Source: Clostridium scatologenes
Lineage (GTDB): Bacteria > Bacillota > Clostridia > Clostridiales > Clostridiaceae
Assembly (NCBI RefSeq): GCF_000968375.1
Contig: NZ_CP009933.1
Span: forward strand, 2,294,001 to 2,358,000
Length of the DNA: 64,000 nt
Direction: 5' to 3'
Shown one piece after another: positions 1-8,818 of this stretch (its first letter is position 1; each line of letters begins with the position of its first letter). The notes beneath the pieces were generated by a model. That model did no database searches and was not told the DNA's origin. It saw only the letters and a list, made by a program, of their open reading frames with translations. Made by a program: the position numbers and the translations under genes.

Positions 1-843
1 AAATTTCTCTTTAATACTGTTATTTACTATTACCTTTGTACCTATCTTTTTTAAGGCTGGAATTATATAAGAAGCTATTTCTTCACTTTCATTTTGATGA
101 AAAGTAATTTCAGAACTTCTTTGTTCAATAAAAGTATTGTAAAGTGCTTTATAAACTCTTACCTGTTCATCTGTTGGTATATGTATTTTGTTATTATAAT
201 AAAAATAGTTTCCACTTTTCACTAAAGCCTTAGGCAACTTTGAAGTTTGAGATAAAATTATATTATTTCCCTTGCTATCTAATTTAAATTCTAAAGGAAA
301 ATTTTCTCTTACTACTTTAACTTCACTGTAGTTATCATCATTTATGACCAAATCTATAGCTTTTTCTCCTATATTCTCAAAAAATTTTTTCAAGTTATTT
401 TCTGTGAGTCTTGCCTTTTTTCCACTTAAAAATCTTGGTGCTTTGCTATAATGATAACCATACATTACCATGCCCTCTGCAGCCCTATCTATTTCATATA
501 GATCTTTAAGCATACTCAGAATAAATTTGTCTTCATCCTTAAATATGTGTAGATATGAGCTATATGTAAAATTTTTACCAAACTCTAGATCATTATGTTC
601 TATAATTGCCTCTAAAAAACTCTTCATATTTTTTACTACATAAAGCTTTTCTTCTCCAACCTTTAATTCTAAAAAAGCTTCACTTACTCTGCGAGCAATA
701 TTAAATTGGAGCTTATACTGTAGGTTTAAAGTCTTAGTTTCTATATTTACCTTAGTGGATATTAAACTTTCCTTTAATTTCTCAATTAATTTACTATTTC
801 TATTTATTACTGATCTTCTTTCTTCTTCATTTATTTCAAACAA
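1..843 (-). CDS. SNF2-family helicase, N-terminal part (runs off the left edge)
   Basis: The minus-strand frame is open for 281 codons from a TTG at 843 to the window edge. AGGAG lies 9 nt upstream of the TTG and an in-frame TGA lies further upstream, which fixes the start. The visible part has no Walker motifs. It resembles the bacterial SNF2-associated domain that precedes the ATPase core in clostridial SWI2/SNF2 proteins, with segments such as YVVKNMKSFLEAI and SGKKARLTENNL. Family members use ATP to translocate on nucleic acid, and many carry a SWIM zinc finger, which would precede this segment if present. The catalytic region lies outside the window, so the assignment rests on N-terminal resemblance only. 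Confidence 0.6.
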   Translation of the reverse strand, partial: MFEINEEERRSVINRNSKLIEKLKESLISTKVNIETKTLNLQYKLQFNIARRVSEAFLELKVGEEKLYVVKNMKSFLEAIIEHNDLEFGKNFTYSSYLHIFKDEDKFILSMLKDLYEIDRAAEGMVMYGYHYSKAPRFLSGKKARLTENNLKKFFENIGEKAIDLVINDDNYSEVKVVRENFPLEFKLDSKGNNIILSQTSKLPKALVKSGNYFYYNNKIHIPTDEQVRVYKALYNTFIEQRSSEITFHQNESEEIASYIIPALKKIGTKVIVNNSIKEKF

Positions 844-1136
844 ACTTATTCACTCCTGTTTGGGTATCTTGAAAAAATAATTAGCCAAAATGCACAGATT
901 GGACTTATTATTTTTTGAAGATGCCTTCTATTCTCATTAAACATTCTAGCACATAATAATATTTTTAAACATATTGATAAATCATTTTCAAAGCAGTTAA
1001 GTGAGCAGTTTAAAATTAGTTATTCTAATTTTTATAAAAATATATAAATTTATGGGAATAGTAGTATAATTTACTATATATAAGTTGTTTCGCAGTTGTA
1101 AGTAAAATCGAAGCAAAAAAATTTAAGGAGCAATAT

Positions 1137-1796
1137 ATGATTAATTTATACAATGACATTTTGGAAATTTTTAAGAAAAATTCTGATATTTTATTTGGCA
1201 TTTCGAATATAGATTTTAGTGAATATAAATCAGATTATAAATGTGCATTAATTTTTGCTGTTCCACATACGGAATCATTGAGTATAAGTAGTTATAAAGA
1301 AGATAAACTTGAAAATTTAATATTGGAAACACGTGATAGGATTAACTTACTATTAGAAGAAATTACTCCTTTATTAAGAAAATATAAAATTCAATATTAC
1401 ATACCACCTATCGCACAATCAAATGAAGAAACACTTATTGCACCATTTTCATTTAAATTTGCAAGTGTTAATGCAGGTTTGGGTTGGATAGGTAAAAATG
1501 GTGTTTTGATTACAGAAAAGTATGGACCAAGAGTAAGATTATCTACAATACTAATTAATTGTTATTTACCAGTAGGAAGTCCAATTACAAAGAGTAAATG
1601 TCCAAGGGAATGTAATATATGTGTCAACGCTTGCCCTTACAAGGCTTTAAATGGCTACGAATGGAATATAGGCACAAAACGTGAAGAATTAATTAACTAT
1701 AAATTATGCAATGAGAAAAGAAGTCTTTATATAAAAACACATCACAGAAAACATTCTTGTGGATTATGTATGGTGTCCTGTCCTATTGGAATATAA
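1137..1796 (+). CDS. QueG-like double-cluster 4Fe-4S protein
   Basis: 219 aa; the SD AAGGAG is 7 nt before the ATG. The C-terminal third carries two ferredoxin-type cysteine sets, CPRECNICVNACP near residues 158-170 and CGLCMVSCP near 208-216. These match the double-cluster domain of epoxyqueuosine reductase (QueG), and the segment GLGWIGKNGVLI is also typical of that family. Classical QueG is cobalamin-dependent and about 310-390 aa. This protein is much shorter and lacks the C-terminal HEAT-like extension, so a true queuosine role is uncertain. It is monocistronic and is followed by the hairpin at 1865-1898. Confident as a QueG-superfamily Fe-S protein, not as QueG itself. Confidence 0.7.
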   Translation: MINLYNDILEIFKKNSDILFGISNIDFSEYKSDYKCALIFAVPHTESLSISSYKEDKLENLILETRDRINLLLEEITPLLRKYKIQYYIPPIAQSNEETLIAPFSFKFASVNAGLGWIGKNGVLITEKYGPRVRLSTILINCYLPVGSPITKSKCPRECNICVNACPYKALNGYEWNIGTKREELINYKLCNEKRSLYIKTHHRKHSCGLCMVSCPIGI

Positions 1797-1864
1797 AAAC
1801 ACATATTATGAAACAAAAAGTTATTAGCAAAATTACTAACAAGCTATCTTCAATAACTATAATT

Positions 1865-1898
1865 AAGGGATATATTACACATGTATAATATATCCCTT
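1865..1898. terminator. Bidirectional terminator hairpin
   Basis: A 13-bp perfect inverted repeat (AAGGGATATATTA and its complement) with an 8-nt loop lies between two convergent genes. T-rich sequence follows on both strands, so it can end the QueG-like gene and the small minus-strand gene at 1910-2176. Confidence 0.75.
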
Positions 1899-1909
1899 TA
1901 CTTATTTTT

Positions 1910-2176
1910 TTATTTTACAGATTTCAAATTAGCCATATCTGTTATATTTTTCCCAGTTGCAACTTCAATAAAATTTAAATCATTAGACATAATTTCTATA
2001 TCACTTTTAATTGACTTTGTATCTCCAGATATATGAGTCAATTCATGTTTCATATTTTCTTGTTCAGCCTTTATGGTATCTATTTTATGCTCAAGAGCCT
2101 TAAGAATTTGAGTATTTTCACTAATTTGAGATTGCATATTTTCTAGCAATTTTAGTATTTTTTCTTCATTATTCAA
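1910..2176 (-). CDS. Small coiled-coil protein of unknown function
   Basis: 88 aa starting at TTG 2176, with SD AAGGATG 7 nt upstream. There is no catalytic motif or membrane segment. The sequence is rich in heptad-like spacing of L/I/M with K/E/Q from residue 4 to about 80 (for example ILKLLENMQSQI and LEHKIDTIKAEQENMKHE), so it is probably one long amphipathic helix forming a coiled coil. Small proteins of this type occur widely in clostridia without assigned function. Transcribed alone, convergent with the QueG-like gene and sharing its terminator. Confidence 0.65.
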   Translation of the reverse strand: MNNEEKILKLLENMQSQISENTQILKALEHKIDTIKAEQENMKHELTHISGDTKSIKSDIEIMSNDLNFIEVATGKNITDMANLKSVK

Positions 2177-2321
2177 ACTAATTCATCCTTTCAATTAAGG
2201 TTAAGAAAATTATATCATAGAATATTTACGAAATCCAATTTATTATTTATATTTTCTTTAACAACTCCACTGCACTTTCTTCCTCTAGATTATTATTTTC
2301 AATACCCTTATAATCCATCCT

Positions 2322-4340
2322 TTAAACTACTTGCTGATGCTCTTTTGATGCTTTAATATTTACCTTGACATCATAAAAAGTACTTCCTTTTCCCTGATCA
2401 GTAAGCCTTTGTGAAGTAAGTGTATTAACTGAACGATTTCCTGGTGCATTTTTAAGCCACCAAACTCCTTCAGTAACAACAACTCCTTTAGGAACTTTAG
2501 TTGTTATACTTAGTTTAAAATCAGCTTCTCCTCTTTCGTTATAGGCAGTAACAAGTTCACCATCTTCTAATCCCATTTTAGAAGCATCTTCTGGATTTAC
2601 CTGTAAAATCATTTTATTTGTTTTTACTAGCTCTTCTCTTTCATTAAAGGAAGAGTTTAATAGTCGTGGATCTGGAGCATTTATTAACCAGAATTCTGCA
2701 TCATCTCCATGAGGTTTAGAATATCCTGGTAAAAGCTCATCCTCATTTGGATTTAAGATTTCAATTTTTCCTGAAGGAGTTTTAAATTGAGTCTTATACC
2801 CTTCGGAAAGTGGTAACTCTAATGGTTTCCCTTCAATTAATGTTTCAATTTTAGTACCTGCAAGCCATGAAGTTGGTTTTTTAAGGATAGTATTTATTAA
2901 ATCATCAGCCGACTGCTTAAAGAAAGGTTTGTTTATTCCCATTGCATCTGCTAACAAGCTAAATACTTCAAAATTGGATTTTGCTTCACCTACTGGATGT
3001 ACTACTGGATAAGCCCTTTGTACAGCATAATAACCATAAGCACTATATAAATCGCTATGTTCAAGAGAAGTTGTTGCTGGCAAAATAATATCAGCATATT
3101 TTGCTGTATCAGTCATAAAGCGCTCATGAACTACTGTAAATAAGTCTTCTCTAGATAATCCTTGCAGTACCTTATTTTGATCAGGAGCTACTGCTGCTGG
3201 ATTGGAATGATACACATATAAGCTCATTATAGGTGGATCATTCAGTTCATTTAGAGCATTACCCAATTCAACCATATTTATAATTCTTGTTGTTTTTTCT
3301 TGAAATTCTTCATGAGTTACAAGTTTCTTATCAAAAGCATGGGATGCAGATACAGATGTAAGCAAACCGCCTCCAGCTTTTCCCCATGCACCGACAAGTG
3401 CTGGCAAACAGGTAATTGTCCTTACAGTCATTGCTCCGTTACCATAACGTGACAAACCACTACCCAACCTAATAAATGGTGCTCTAGCCTTACCATACTG
3501 TACTGCCATGTCTTCAATTACTGAAGCATCAATTCCAGTTATCTTACTTACTTTATCTAGTGAGTAATCTGGTAAAACAGTATCTTTAAGTTCCTTATAT
3601 CCCTGTACATACTTATTTATAAAATCTTTATCAATTAAATTTTTTTCTGCCATTACATGCATCATCCCAAGTGCTAAAGCACCATCAGTACCAGGTTTAA
3701 CTACAATAACCCTGTCAACAATTTTAGCTGTACTGGTTTCATATGTATCAATTAACCATACCTTTGCTCCCTTTTTCTTAGCTATATTTATATCATGTAT
3801 AATATGAATATCCGTTGCTATTGCATGGATACCCCATAAAATAATTAAATCACTTTCCTGTATCTCTTTAGTATGAGGACCCATAGTTTCTCCCATAACT
3901 GCATTCCATCCACATTCTTTAGCTGGTGCACAAATAGTTCTATCAAGTCTTGAAGCACCTAAACTATAAAAAAACGGATGACCTGAATTACGCTGAACTA
4001 ATCCCATAGTTCCTGCATATGAATATGGGAGTATTGCCTCTGACCCGTACTTATCAATAATTTCTTTCCAATTTGTTTTAATATGTTCAATAGCTTCATC
4101 CCAGGATATAGGCACAAAATCACCACTGCCCTTAGCACCCTTTCTCAAAAGTGGTGTTAAAATACGTCCTTCAGAATGAACTGTTTTTTCATAATGAGCC
4201 ATCTTTGGACAAAGTGTCCCCCTTGTAAAAGGATGTTCTTTATCTCCCTTCACTTTTACAGCTTTTCCATCTTCAACATGAACAATAAGACCACAGGTAT
4301 CAGGGCAGTCATAGGGACAAACTGATCTAAAAATTTCCAC
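2322..4340 (-). CDS. Molybdopterin-dependent oxidoreductase (DMSO reductase superfamily)
   Basis: 672 aa from a GTG at 4340 with SD AAGGAGG 7 nt upstream. The N-terminus carries a 4Fe-4S motif (C8, C12, C16, C44 in CPYDCPDTC and TLCPK). Molybdopterin-binding regions follow (WDEAIEHI, GADIT-like ILPATTSLEHSD) and then a C-terminal dinucleotide-binding barrel. Cys137 in TICAPAKECG sits where the family places the Mo or W ligand (Cys, Ser or selenocysteine). There is no Tat signal and no adjacent electron-transfer or membrane subunit, so it is probably a soluble cytoplasmic single-subunit enzyme like YoaE-type proteins. The substrate cannot be told. A Crp/YeiL-type regulator lies just upstream on the same strand. 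Confidence 0.85.
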   Translation of the reverse strand: MEIFRSVCPYDCPDTCGLIVHVEDGKAVKVKGDKEHPFTRGTLCPKMAHYEKTVHSEGRILTPLLRKGAKGSGDFVPISWDEAIEHIKTNWKEIIDKYGSEAILPYSYAGTMGLVQRNSGHPFFYSLGASRLDRTICAPAKECGWNAVMGETMGPHTKEIQESDLIILWGIHAIATDIHIIHDINIAKKKGAKVWLIDTYETSTAKIVDRVIVVKPGTDGALALGMMHVMAEKNLIDKDFINKYVQGYKELKDTVLPDYSLDKVSKITGIDASVIEDMAVQYGKARAPFIRLGSGLSRYGNGAMTVRTITCLPALVGAWGKAGGGLLTSVSASHAFDKKLVTHEEFQEKTTRIINMVELGNALNELNDPPIMSLYVYHSNPAAVAPDQNKVLQGLSREDLFTVVHERFMTDTAKYADIILPATTSLEHSDLYSAYGYYAVQRAYPVVHPVGEAKSNFEVFSLLADAMGINKPFFKQSADDLINTILKKPTSWLAGTKIETLIEGKPLELPLSEGYKTQFKTPSGKIEILNPNEDELLPGYSKPHGDDAEFWLINAPDPRLLNSSFNEREELVKTNKMILQVNPEDASKMGLEDGELVTAYNERGEADFKLSITTKVPKGVVVTEGVWWLKNAPGNRSVNTLTSQRLTDQGKGSTFYDVKVNIKASKEHQQVV

Positions 4341-4550
4341 AACTATTCCTCCTTATATTTTCGCAAGTTTTTCATATTTATATCTAAAAAATAATGCTCA
4401 AAGAATTAGTGTATAAAAAACCTTTAATTTTATATTTAATAGATTATACCACATAAAAAATTATCATCTCAATATTAAACTTTATATAATCTGTAATTCG
4501 TAAAGTAAGCATTAGATTTCTAACTTTTATATTTATCATCATTCAGCTAA

Positions 4551-5240
4551 TTATATAGATGTCATATACAAATTTTTAGAAAGTTCTCGAAGTCTGGCTT
4601 CATCTAAAATATGTATTGTTGTATTCTCACACTTTATGATTTTCTCAGCCTCAAGCTCTTTAAAAGTTCTATTTAAATGTCTATAGGTTGTTCCTAGAAA
4701 TTGAGCTATTTCTTTAAAGGATGAACTTAAAACTATAGTGCTTTTATCTGTTATATGCTCAACTAAATAGCTAGCCAATCTATTAGTAAGTGGGTATATA
4801 AAGTTATATGATGTATTGTTAATAGTTGCTTCAAGCTTTTCACTTAAAGAATCTATTAAATGATGTAAAAAGTTAACATTGTTCATATACTTTTTTCTGA
4901 GTATAGTTGAAGGGATGGCAATCAAATAAGTATCTTCTGTTGCTTCAACATTGCAGCGTATAGGCTTATCTTTTAAAAGTTCTAAGTCTCCTATAATGTT
5001 AAATTCCTTGTAAAACTTTAAAAGCATTGACTTTCCATTTTCAAAAAGATAAGATATTTTAATTTTTCCTTTAACAAGCAAATAATAGTATTCAAGTTCA
5101 GTCTCTGCTTTTAATATAATCTCATCCTTATGATAAAAATGAAGCTGTGCATAATTTATTATATTATCATCAAATATATTTTCTATATTATACTTAACAG
5201 AATAGTACCTCAAAAGTTCACTATTCGAAATTCTTTCCAT
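4551..5240 (-). CDS. Crp/Fnr-superfamily regulator, YeiL type
   Basis: 229 aa; SD GGAGG before ATG 5240. It has an N-terminal cyclic-nucleotide-type effector barrel (about residues 25-130, with VKGKIKISYLFENGKSMLLKFY) and a C-terminal winged helix (about 165-225) with FKEIAQFLGTTYRHLNRTFKEL as recognition region. The phrase YPLTNRLASYLVEH before the winged helix is typical of the YeiL subgroup. There is no clear Fnr-type N-terminal cysteine cluster. It is encoded 210 bp upstream of the molybdopterin oxidoreductase on the same strand and may control it. A palindrome at 5255-5268 overlaps its own leader, suggesting autoregulation. Confidence 0.8.
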   Translation of the reverse strand: MERISNSELLRYYSVKYNIENIFDDNIINYAQLHFYHKDEIILKAETELEYYYLLVKGKIKISYLFENGKSMLLKFYKEFNIIGDLELLKDKPIRCNVEATEDTYLIAIPSTILRKKYMNNVNFLHHLIDSLSEKLEATINNTSYNFIYPLTNRLASYLVEHITDKSTIVLSSSFKEIAQFLGTTYRHLNRTFKELEAEKIIKCENTTIHILDEARLRELSKNLYMTSI

Positions 5241-5254
5241 AAACCCTCCTTAAC

Positions 5255-5268
5255 ATGACACATGTCAT
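5255..5268. promoter_or_regulatory. Probable Crp/Fnr-type operator palindrome
   Basis: ATGACA and TGTCAT form a perfect 6-bp inverted repeat separated by CA, about 15 bp upstream of the start codon of the YeiL-type regulator and next to its SD. The TGACA/TGTCA half-sites resemble Crp/Fnr-family sites, although the spacing is shorter than the classical one. The position suggests autorepression. Confidence 0.5.
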
Positions 5269-5382
5269 ATCATAATTCATATCAATATGGTAACTTATCC
5301 ATAAAGTAATGTAAAGCAACATCTATAATAATTTTTTTAACAGAATGTTCCTTATATGAATACCTTAATATATGTTACAATT

Positions 5383-5441
5383 ATCAAGTGATTCTTAGAC
5401 TCAGGCGGAGTTTGCCTGTGAGGAATACCTCTTACCTGAGT
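5383..5441 (+). repeat. Structured intergenic repeat element, copy A
   Basis: One of three same-orientation copies of a 59-nt element (others at 11180 and 18271). Conserved blocks are ATCAAGT, ACTCAGG, GGAGTTT, GAATACC and a closing CCTGAGT. The outer blocks ACTCAGG/CCTGAGT pair perfectly. Inside, GGC pairs with GCC around the loop GGAGTTT, and GAGG pairs with CCTC around AATA. It ends 48 nt before the HAD gene start, so it would lie in its 5' leader if transcribed on the plus strand. Not recognised as a known riboswitch. Confidence 0.7.
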
Positions 5442-5489
5442 AATGATAACTATATGATAAAAACTAAGTAATTGGAGGATTAATAAATA

Positions 5490-6191
5490 ATGAAATACGA
5501 AATAATAATATTTGATGCAGATGAAACTTTATTTGATTTTAAAAGATCTGAAAGAGATGCTTTTAAAAATGCCATGCTTGAATTTAATATTGAATATGAT
5601 GAAAATTATCACTTAAAAATATACAGTGATATAAATAAAGACATTTGGAAAGAATTCGAAAAAAGATTAATTACTCAAGAAAAATTAAAGGTGGAAAGAT
5701 TTAAAAGATTATCTGATAAATTGAACCTTGAATTTGATGAAGTTAAATTTGATGAAGTTAAATTTGCCAGATCATATATGAAACATTTAGCTAATGCATC
5801 CTTTTTATATGATAACAGCATATCTCTTGTAAAAAGTTTGTATAAAAACTATAAGCTTAGTATAGTAACTAATGGTCTTACAGATGTGCAAAATAAAAGA
5901 ATAAGAAAATCCATTATAGCAAAATATTTTCAAGATATAGTTATATCTGAAGAAGTAGGAGTGTCCAAGCCAGATTCTAAAATATTTGAACTTGCTTTAA
6001 ATAATCTAAATCATACTGATAAAAGTAAGGTATTAATGGTAGGTGATAGCTTAACCTCTGATATACAAGGTGGTATAAATTCAGGTATTGATACCTGCTG
6101 GCTTAACTCAAATAAAATTGCAAATACAACAAAATTTAAACCTACTTATGAAATTTCTAATTTGATGGAGCTTAAGGATATACTTAAATAA
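5490..6191 (+). CDS. HAD-family phosphatase, YjjG-like
   Basis: 233 aa; SD GGAGG 11 nt before the ATG. Class-I HAD motifs are in order: DADET at 9-13 (nucleophile Asp9 and acid Asp11), IVTNG near 125, KPD near 160, and GDSLTSDIQGG near 185. The family includes YjjG, a nucleotidase acting on non-canonical pyrimidine monophosphates. Residues near 84-93 hold a tandem repeat of FDEVK, from a 15-nt in-frame duplication around 5735-5764. The gene is monocistronic, preceded by repeat copy A and followed by hairpins at 6271-6338. The physiological substrate is unknown. Confidence 0.85.
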   Translation: MKYEIIIFDADETLFDFKRSERDAFKNAMLEFNIEYDENYHLKIYSDINKDIWKEFEKRLITQEKLKVERFKRLSDKLNLEFDEVKFDEVKFARSYMKHLANASFLYDNSISLVKSLYKNYKLSIVTNGLTDVQNKRIRKSIIAKYFQDIVISEEVGVSKPDSKIFELALNNLNHTDKSKVLMVGDSLTSDIQGGINSGIDTCWLNSNKIANTTKFKPTYEISNLMELKDILK

Positions 6192-6270
6192 TATCAATAT
6201 ATAAAAATTTCCTTACTCATATTAAAGTTAATGTTATAAGTAAACAGCTATTACTTTCTTGCTTAATATC

Positions 6271-6295
6271 TTTGTAAGGGTCGGTCCCTTACAAA
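6271..6295. other. Perfect hairpin downstream of the HAD gene
   Basis: TTTGTAAGGG and CCCTTACAAA form a 10-bp perfect stem with a 5-nt loop (TCGGT). No T-run follows on either strand, so it is not a typical intrinsic terminator by itself. It sits 2 nt before the terminator at 6297. Confidence 0.5.
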
Positions 6296-6296
6296 A

Positions 6297-6345
6297 AACA
6301 AATTAATTCATGCTAAACACAACATGAATTAATTTGTTTTAATTT
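6297..6345. terminator. Intrinsic terminator
   Basis: A 16-bp perfect stem (6297-6312 with 6323-6338) with a 10-nt loop. It is followed on the plus strand by TTAATTTTTTATT and, on the minus strand, by a run of T. It separates the HAD gene from the convergent 78-aa gene. Confidence 0.85.
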
Positions 6346-6414
6346 TTTATTATTTTCTATATTTTTAATTAAGCTGTCAAAATTAGTATTGCTATACCTT
6401 AAACCTTGCTGCAA

Positions 6415-6651
6415 CTATTCTGACTTTTCCACAAGAGTTATTTTTAGCTTATATGGCTCTGTAAACATATCATATGTAGAATTTTCAACTATACAATGTT
6501 TGACAGTAAACAAAAATCCATTATTAACTGGATAATCCACTTCCTTGCTATTTAATATTACAAGTATTTCATCATTAGTTAATTCCTTTTCCATAGTATT
6601 ATCTGTAAGTACTTTTCCACTTGTATCTTTAAATTCAAATATAACTTTCAT
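6415..6651 (-). CDS. Small hypothetical protein (78 aa)
   Basis: 78 aa with SD GAGGAG about 8 nt before ATG 6651. It starts MKVIFEFKDTSGKVL and contains a repeated beta-strand-like pattern with no cysteine motif, signal peptide or membrane segment. I do not recognise the family. The good SD, clean start and terminator on its downstream side support a real gene. It is transcribed alone, between the HAD gene and the secreted HExxH protein. Confidence 0.6.
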   Translation of the reverse strand: MKVIFEFKDTSGKVLTDNTMEKELTNDEILVILNSKEVDYPVNNGFLFTVKHCIVENSTYDMFTEPYKLKITLVEKSE

Positions 6652-6784
6652 AGCTTTTTCTCCTCATATAAAAATCATTATTTCATTATATCACATCATT
6701 TATATCTCTTGAATTGAACTTTTCATTATTCAAATTGAGCAATACAGCATTACTATGAATCATTTAAGTTTAGTATTTATTTGT

Positions 6785-7540
6785 CTATTTTCCTGCTTCA
6801 ATGGTGTTATAAGACTTGTAAAAATCACAACCATTATTAACATCGTCTATTAATTTTGATAAACCTTTTTGTCCTACAGCAGATAACCATCTATGTACCT
6901 CATGTTTTGCTAATGTATAATTTAACACTCTTGTATTTAAATCACTTGCATAAAATTGTGCATATGAATCTAAATTTTTCATATTAGTTACCTTCGCACC
7001 ATTTGAAGTTTTCTTTACCCATTGTTCTTCAGAATATTGAGGCCTATTGTCTACTTGCATTGCCATTCCTTCATCAAACCACACAGGAACTTTTGTGATC
7101 TTGCTTTTATTAATTCTATATGCTAATTCACTATGAGTAAGTTCGTGAGAAATTACATTAGTATTTAAACCATTTGGTCCTAAAACTATATAACTACCAA
7201 ATATAGTTTTTTGTGTGGCCCCTGTTTTATTTTCAACTCCATATTTTTTTAGCGTTGCTTGATCTTTGCTAATTATAAAAACAGGTTTAGCATTAAAGTT
7301 TCCATACAACTGAGCCACAGTATCTTTAGATTTAGAAATAGTATTCAATATATTGCTTGTTTCTCCATCAGAAGTATCAGGTTCCACATAAACATTTTTA
7401 GATATCTCTTTAAAGTCTGAAAAACTTATTGTATAGCAATTAAATGCGTAGACAATTGACCTATTGGATGATATAAAAAATAAAGATAAAGTAATTATAA
7501 ATATTGTAAAACACCTAATAATAATCTTACTTTTTTTCAT
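6785..7540 (-). CDS. Secreted HExxH metallopeptidase-like protein (peptidase MA type)
   Basis: 251 aa from ATG 7540. A longer reading frame begins at 7555, but the SD GGAGGT covers that upstream ATG and is correctly spaced only for 7540. Residues 1-32 form a signal peptide or anchor (MKKSK, hydrophobic stretch, cleavage-like VYA). The zinc motif HELTH is at 132-136, followed by VWFDEGMAM near 160 (third ligand region), as in peptidase MA-like clans. The mature part is predicted outside the membrane. The gene lies downstream of the ABC relic with its own SD. The substrate is unknown. Confidence 0.8.
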   Translation of the reverse strand: MKKSKIIIRCFTIFIITLSLFFISSNRSIVYAFNCYTISFSDFKEISKNVYVEPDTSDGETSNILNTISKSKDTVAQLYGNFNAKPVFIISKDQATLKKYGVENKTGATQKTIFGSYIVLGPNGLNTNVISHELTHSELAYRINKSKITKVPVWFDEGMAMQVDNRPQYSEEQWVKKTSNGAKVTNMKNLDSYAQFYASDLNTRVLNYTLAKHEVHRWLSAVGQKGLSKLIDDVNNGCDFYKSYNTIEAGK

Positions 7541-7585
7541 AATAAGTACCTCCATAAAAAAATTTTTTAATTGGTTAATGATAAA

Positions 7586-8155
7586 CTAAAACAATTTTTT
7601 CTTTATGCATTTTATAAATAGTATTATCAAAATCATCGCATAAATTAACGCTATTGCAAGAGCAACTATTATATTAAATATATTTCCTATAAGTGGTTCA
7701 TCTAATAGTAATATGTCAGGTTTAGACATAAAGGCTTGTATAACAGCAACTTTTTGAATTGTACCTTTGGATAGGTATTTTATACGAGTATCTTTCATTA
7801 AGTCAATATTAAAGGTTTGAAACAATTCACTTGAGCATTTATCTATATAGGTTTGAGAAAATCCTTCTAGCTTTGCCATATAGTAAATATATTCATATGG
7901 AGTAAAATTAAGTTTAGGAAAACGATCTGGAACATACCCAATTTTAAGTTTATCCCCATTAGTGCACAAAATTCTTTTGCCACTAGATAAACTGCTTAAA
8001 CCTGCTATTATTCTTAGTAATGTACTTTTTCCTGTACCATTATCCCCTATGATGGCTAAATTTTGACCTCTTACAATTTTTAAATTTATATTATCCAATA
8101 CACATTTATTTCCATAAATTTTACTAACATTTTCAAGAGTAATTAAACTTTCCAT
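7586..8155 (-). pseudogene. Truncated ABC transporter ATPase fused to a permease tail
   Basis: From ATG 8155 (weak SD GGAAAG) the protein starts as a normal ABC ATPase: VSKIYGNK, Walker A GDNGTGKST at 37-45, signature LSKGTIQK near 128 and Walker B DILLLDEP near 147. Right after DEPL (about residue 155, near 7688-7693) the rest of the ATPase, including the switch His, is missing. It continues in frame into a single hydrophobic helix (IFNIIVALAIALIYA) and a basic tail, which look like the last helix of a partner permease. An internal deletion joining two adjacent genes explains this. Function is probably lost. An upstream in-frame extension to 8287 has no SD. Confidence 0.75.
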
Positions 8156-8316
8156 GATTATGTACTTTCCTTTCTGTTTATTAAAATGGAATCCATCAAG
8201 AGATATTACAACTTCAGTAAAATAATAACTTACAACCATAAAATTTCCATACAATCTTATTATATATTTCCTGTATAAAAAGTTCAAATTTTAATAATAT
8301 ACAACCAAATAAATAT

Positions 8317-8356
8317 AAAAACCTATGCTAAAACTCTTATTAAAGCATAGGTTTTT
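8317..8356. terminator. Intrinsic terminator, bidirectional
   Basis: A stem of about 12-13 bp (ACCTATGCT with AGCATAGGT plus A/T flanks) with a T-run on both strands. It lies downstream of the UroD relic and the MFS gene on the minus strand and upstream of the ABC relic. Confidence 0.75.
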
Positions 8357-8459
8357 ATTGCAAAAATCATAGCAAAAGAATATCAGTTTTAATTGACTTT
8401 GTACCTCAAAATATATTAGCAATGTTTTACTATGTAACCTGCACTATCACAGCCTATTC

Positions 8460-8682
8460 TTATAAGCTATGATGATATGAAAATCTGCTTTCAAGCAGCT
8501 TCATTCCATGCTTTTGTTCAATCTGTGTCAGTTTTCCAATTTCCTCAGGACTATCATTTTTGATCTATAAAATTGTAATAGCAGTGTCCAGAAAGAGATA
8601 TTGGAATTCTATCTGGTATTTCCATATTCAAATCAGCCATCATTCTTTTATTACGTATTTCAGTCATTTCTTGTGAATTCAT
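8460..8682 (-). pseudogene. Relic of a UroD-family gene
   Basis: A minus-strand ATG at 8682, with an SD-like AGGGGTG, opens 42 codons reading MNSQEMTEIRNKRMMADLN then EIPDRIPISLSGHC, stopping at 8554. The PDR-I-P pattern after a basic helix matches the N-terminus of uroporphyrinogen-decarboxylase-family methyltransferases. Immediately downstream, in another frame, SPEEIGKLTQIEQKHGMKLL is encoded down to a stop at 8460, also UroD-like. The two pieces are about 70 aa in total against about 350 for the family. This looks like a deleted and frameshifted paralogue of the intact UroD gene at 10047-11138. The rest of 8288-8818 holds only the terminator at 8317. Confidence 0.55.
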
Positions 8683-8818
8683 TTTATTACACCCCTAAAT
8701 TTTGTAAAACAAAAAATTAAACATATCATTTAAATATATAGATGTTTCATGCTTAATTATTCCTTACAGAAATCAATAATCTGCTGAGCTTTGTTGCAAA
8801 CTATAATGATCTTATTCA

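Noticed and set aside
5383..5441. Repeat copy A as a known riboswitch (purine, c-di-GMP or SAM)
   Set aside because: It has a closing stem and inner hairpins, but none of the conserved core sequences of those classes, and the gene contexts are unrelated.
6271..6295. Hairpin as a terminator
   Set aside because: No T-run follows on either strand; the adjacent hairpin at 6297-6338 fits a terminator much better.
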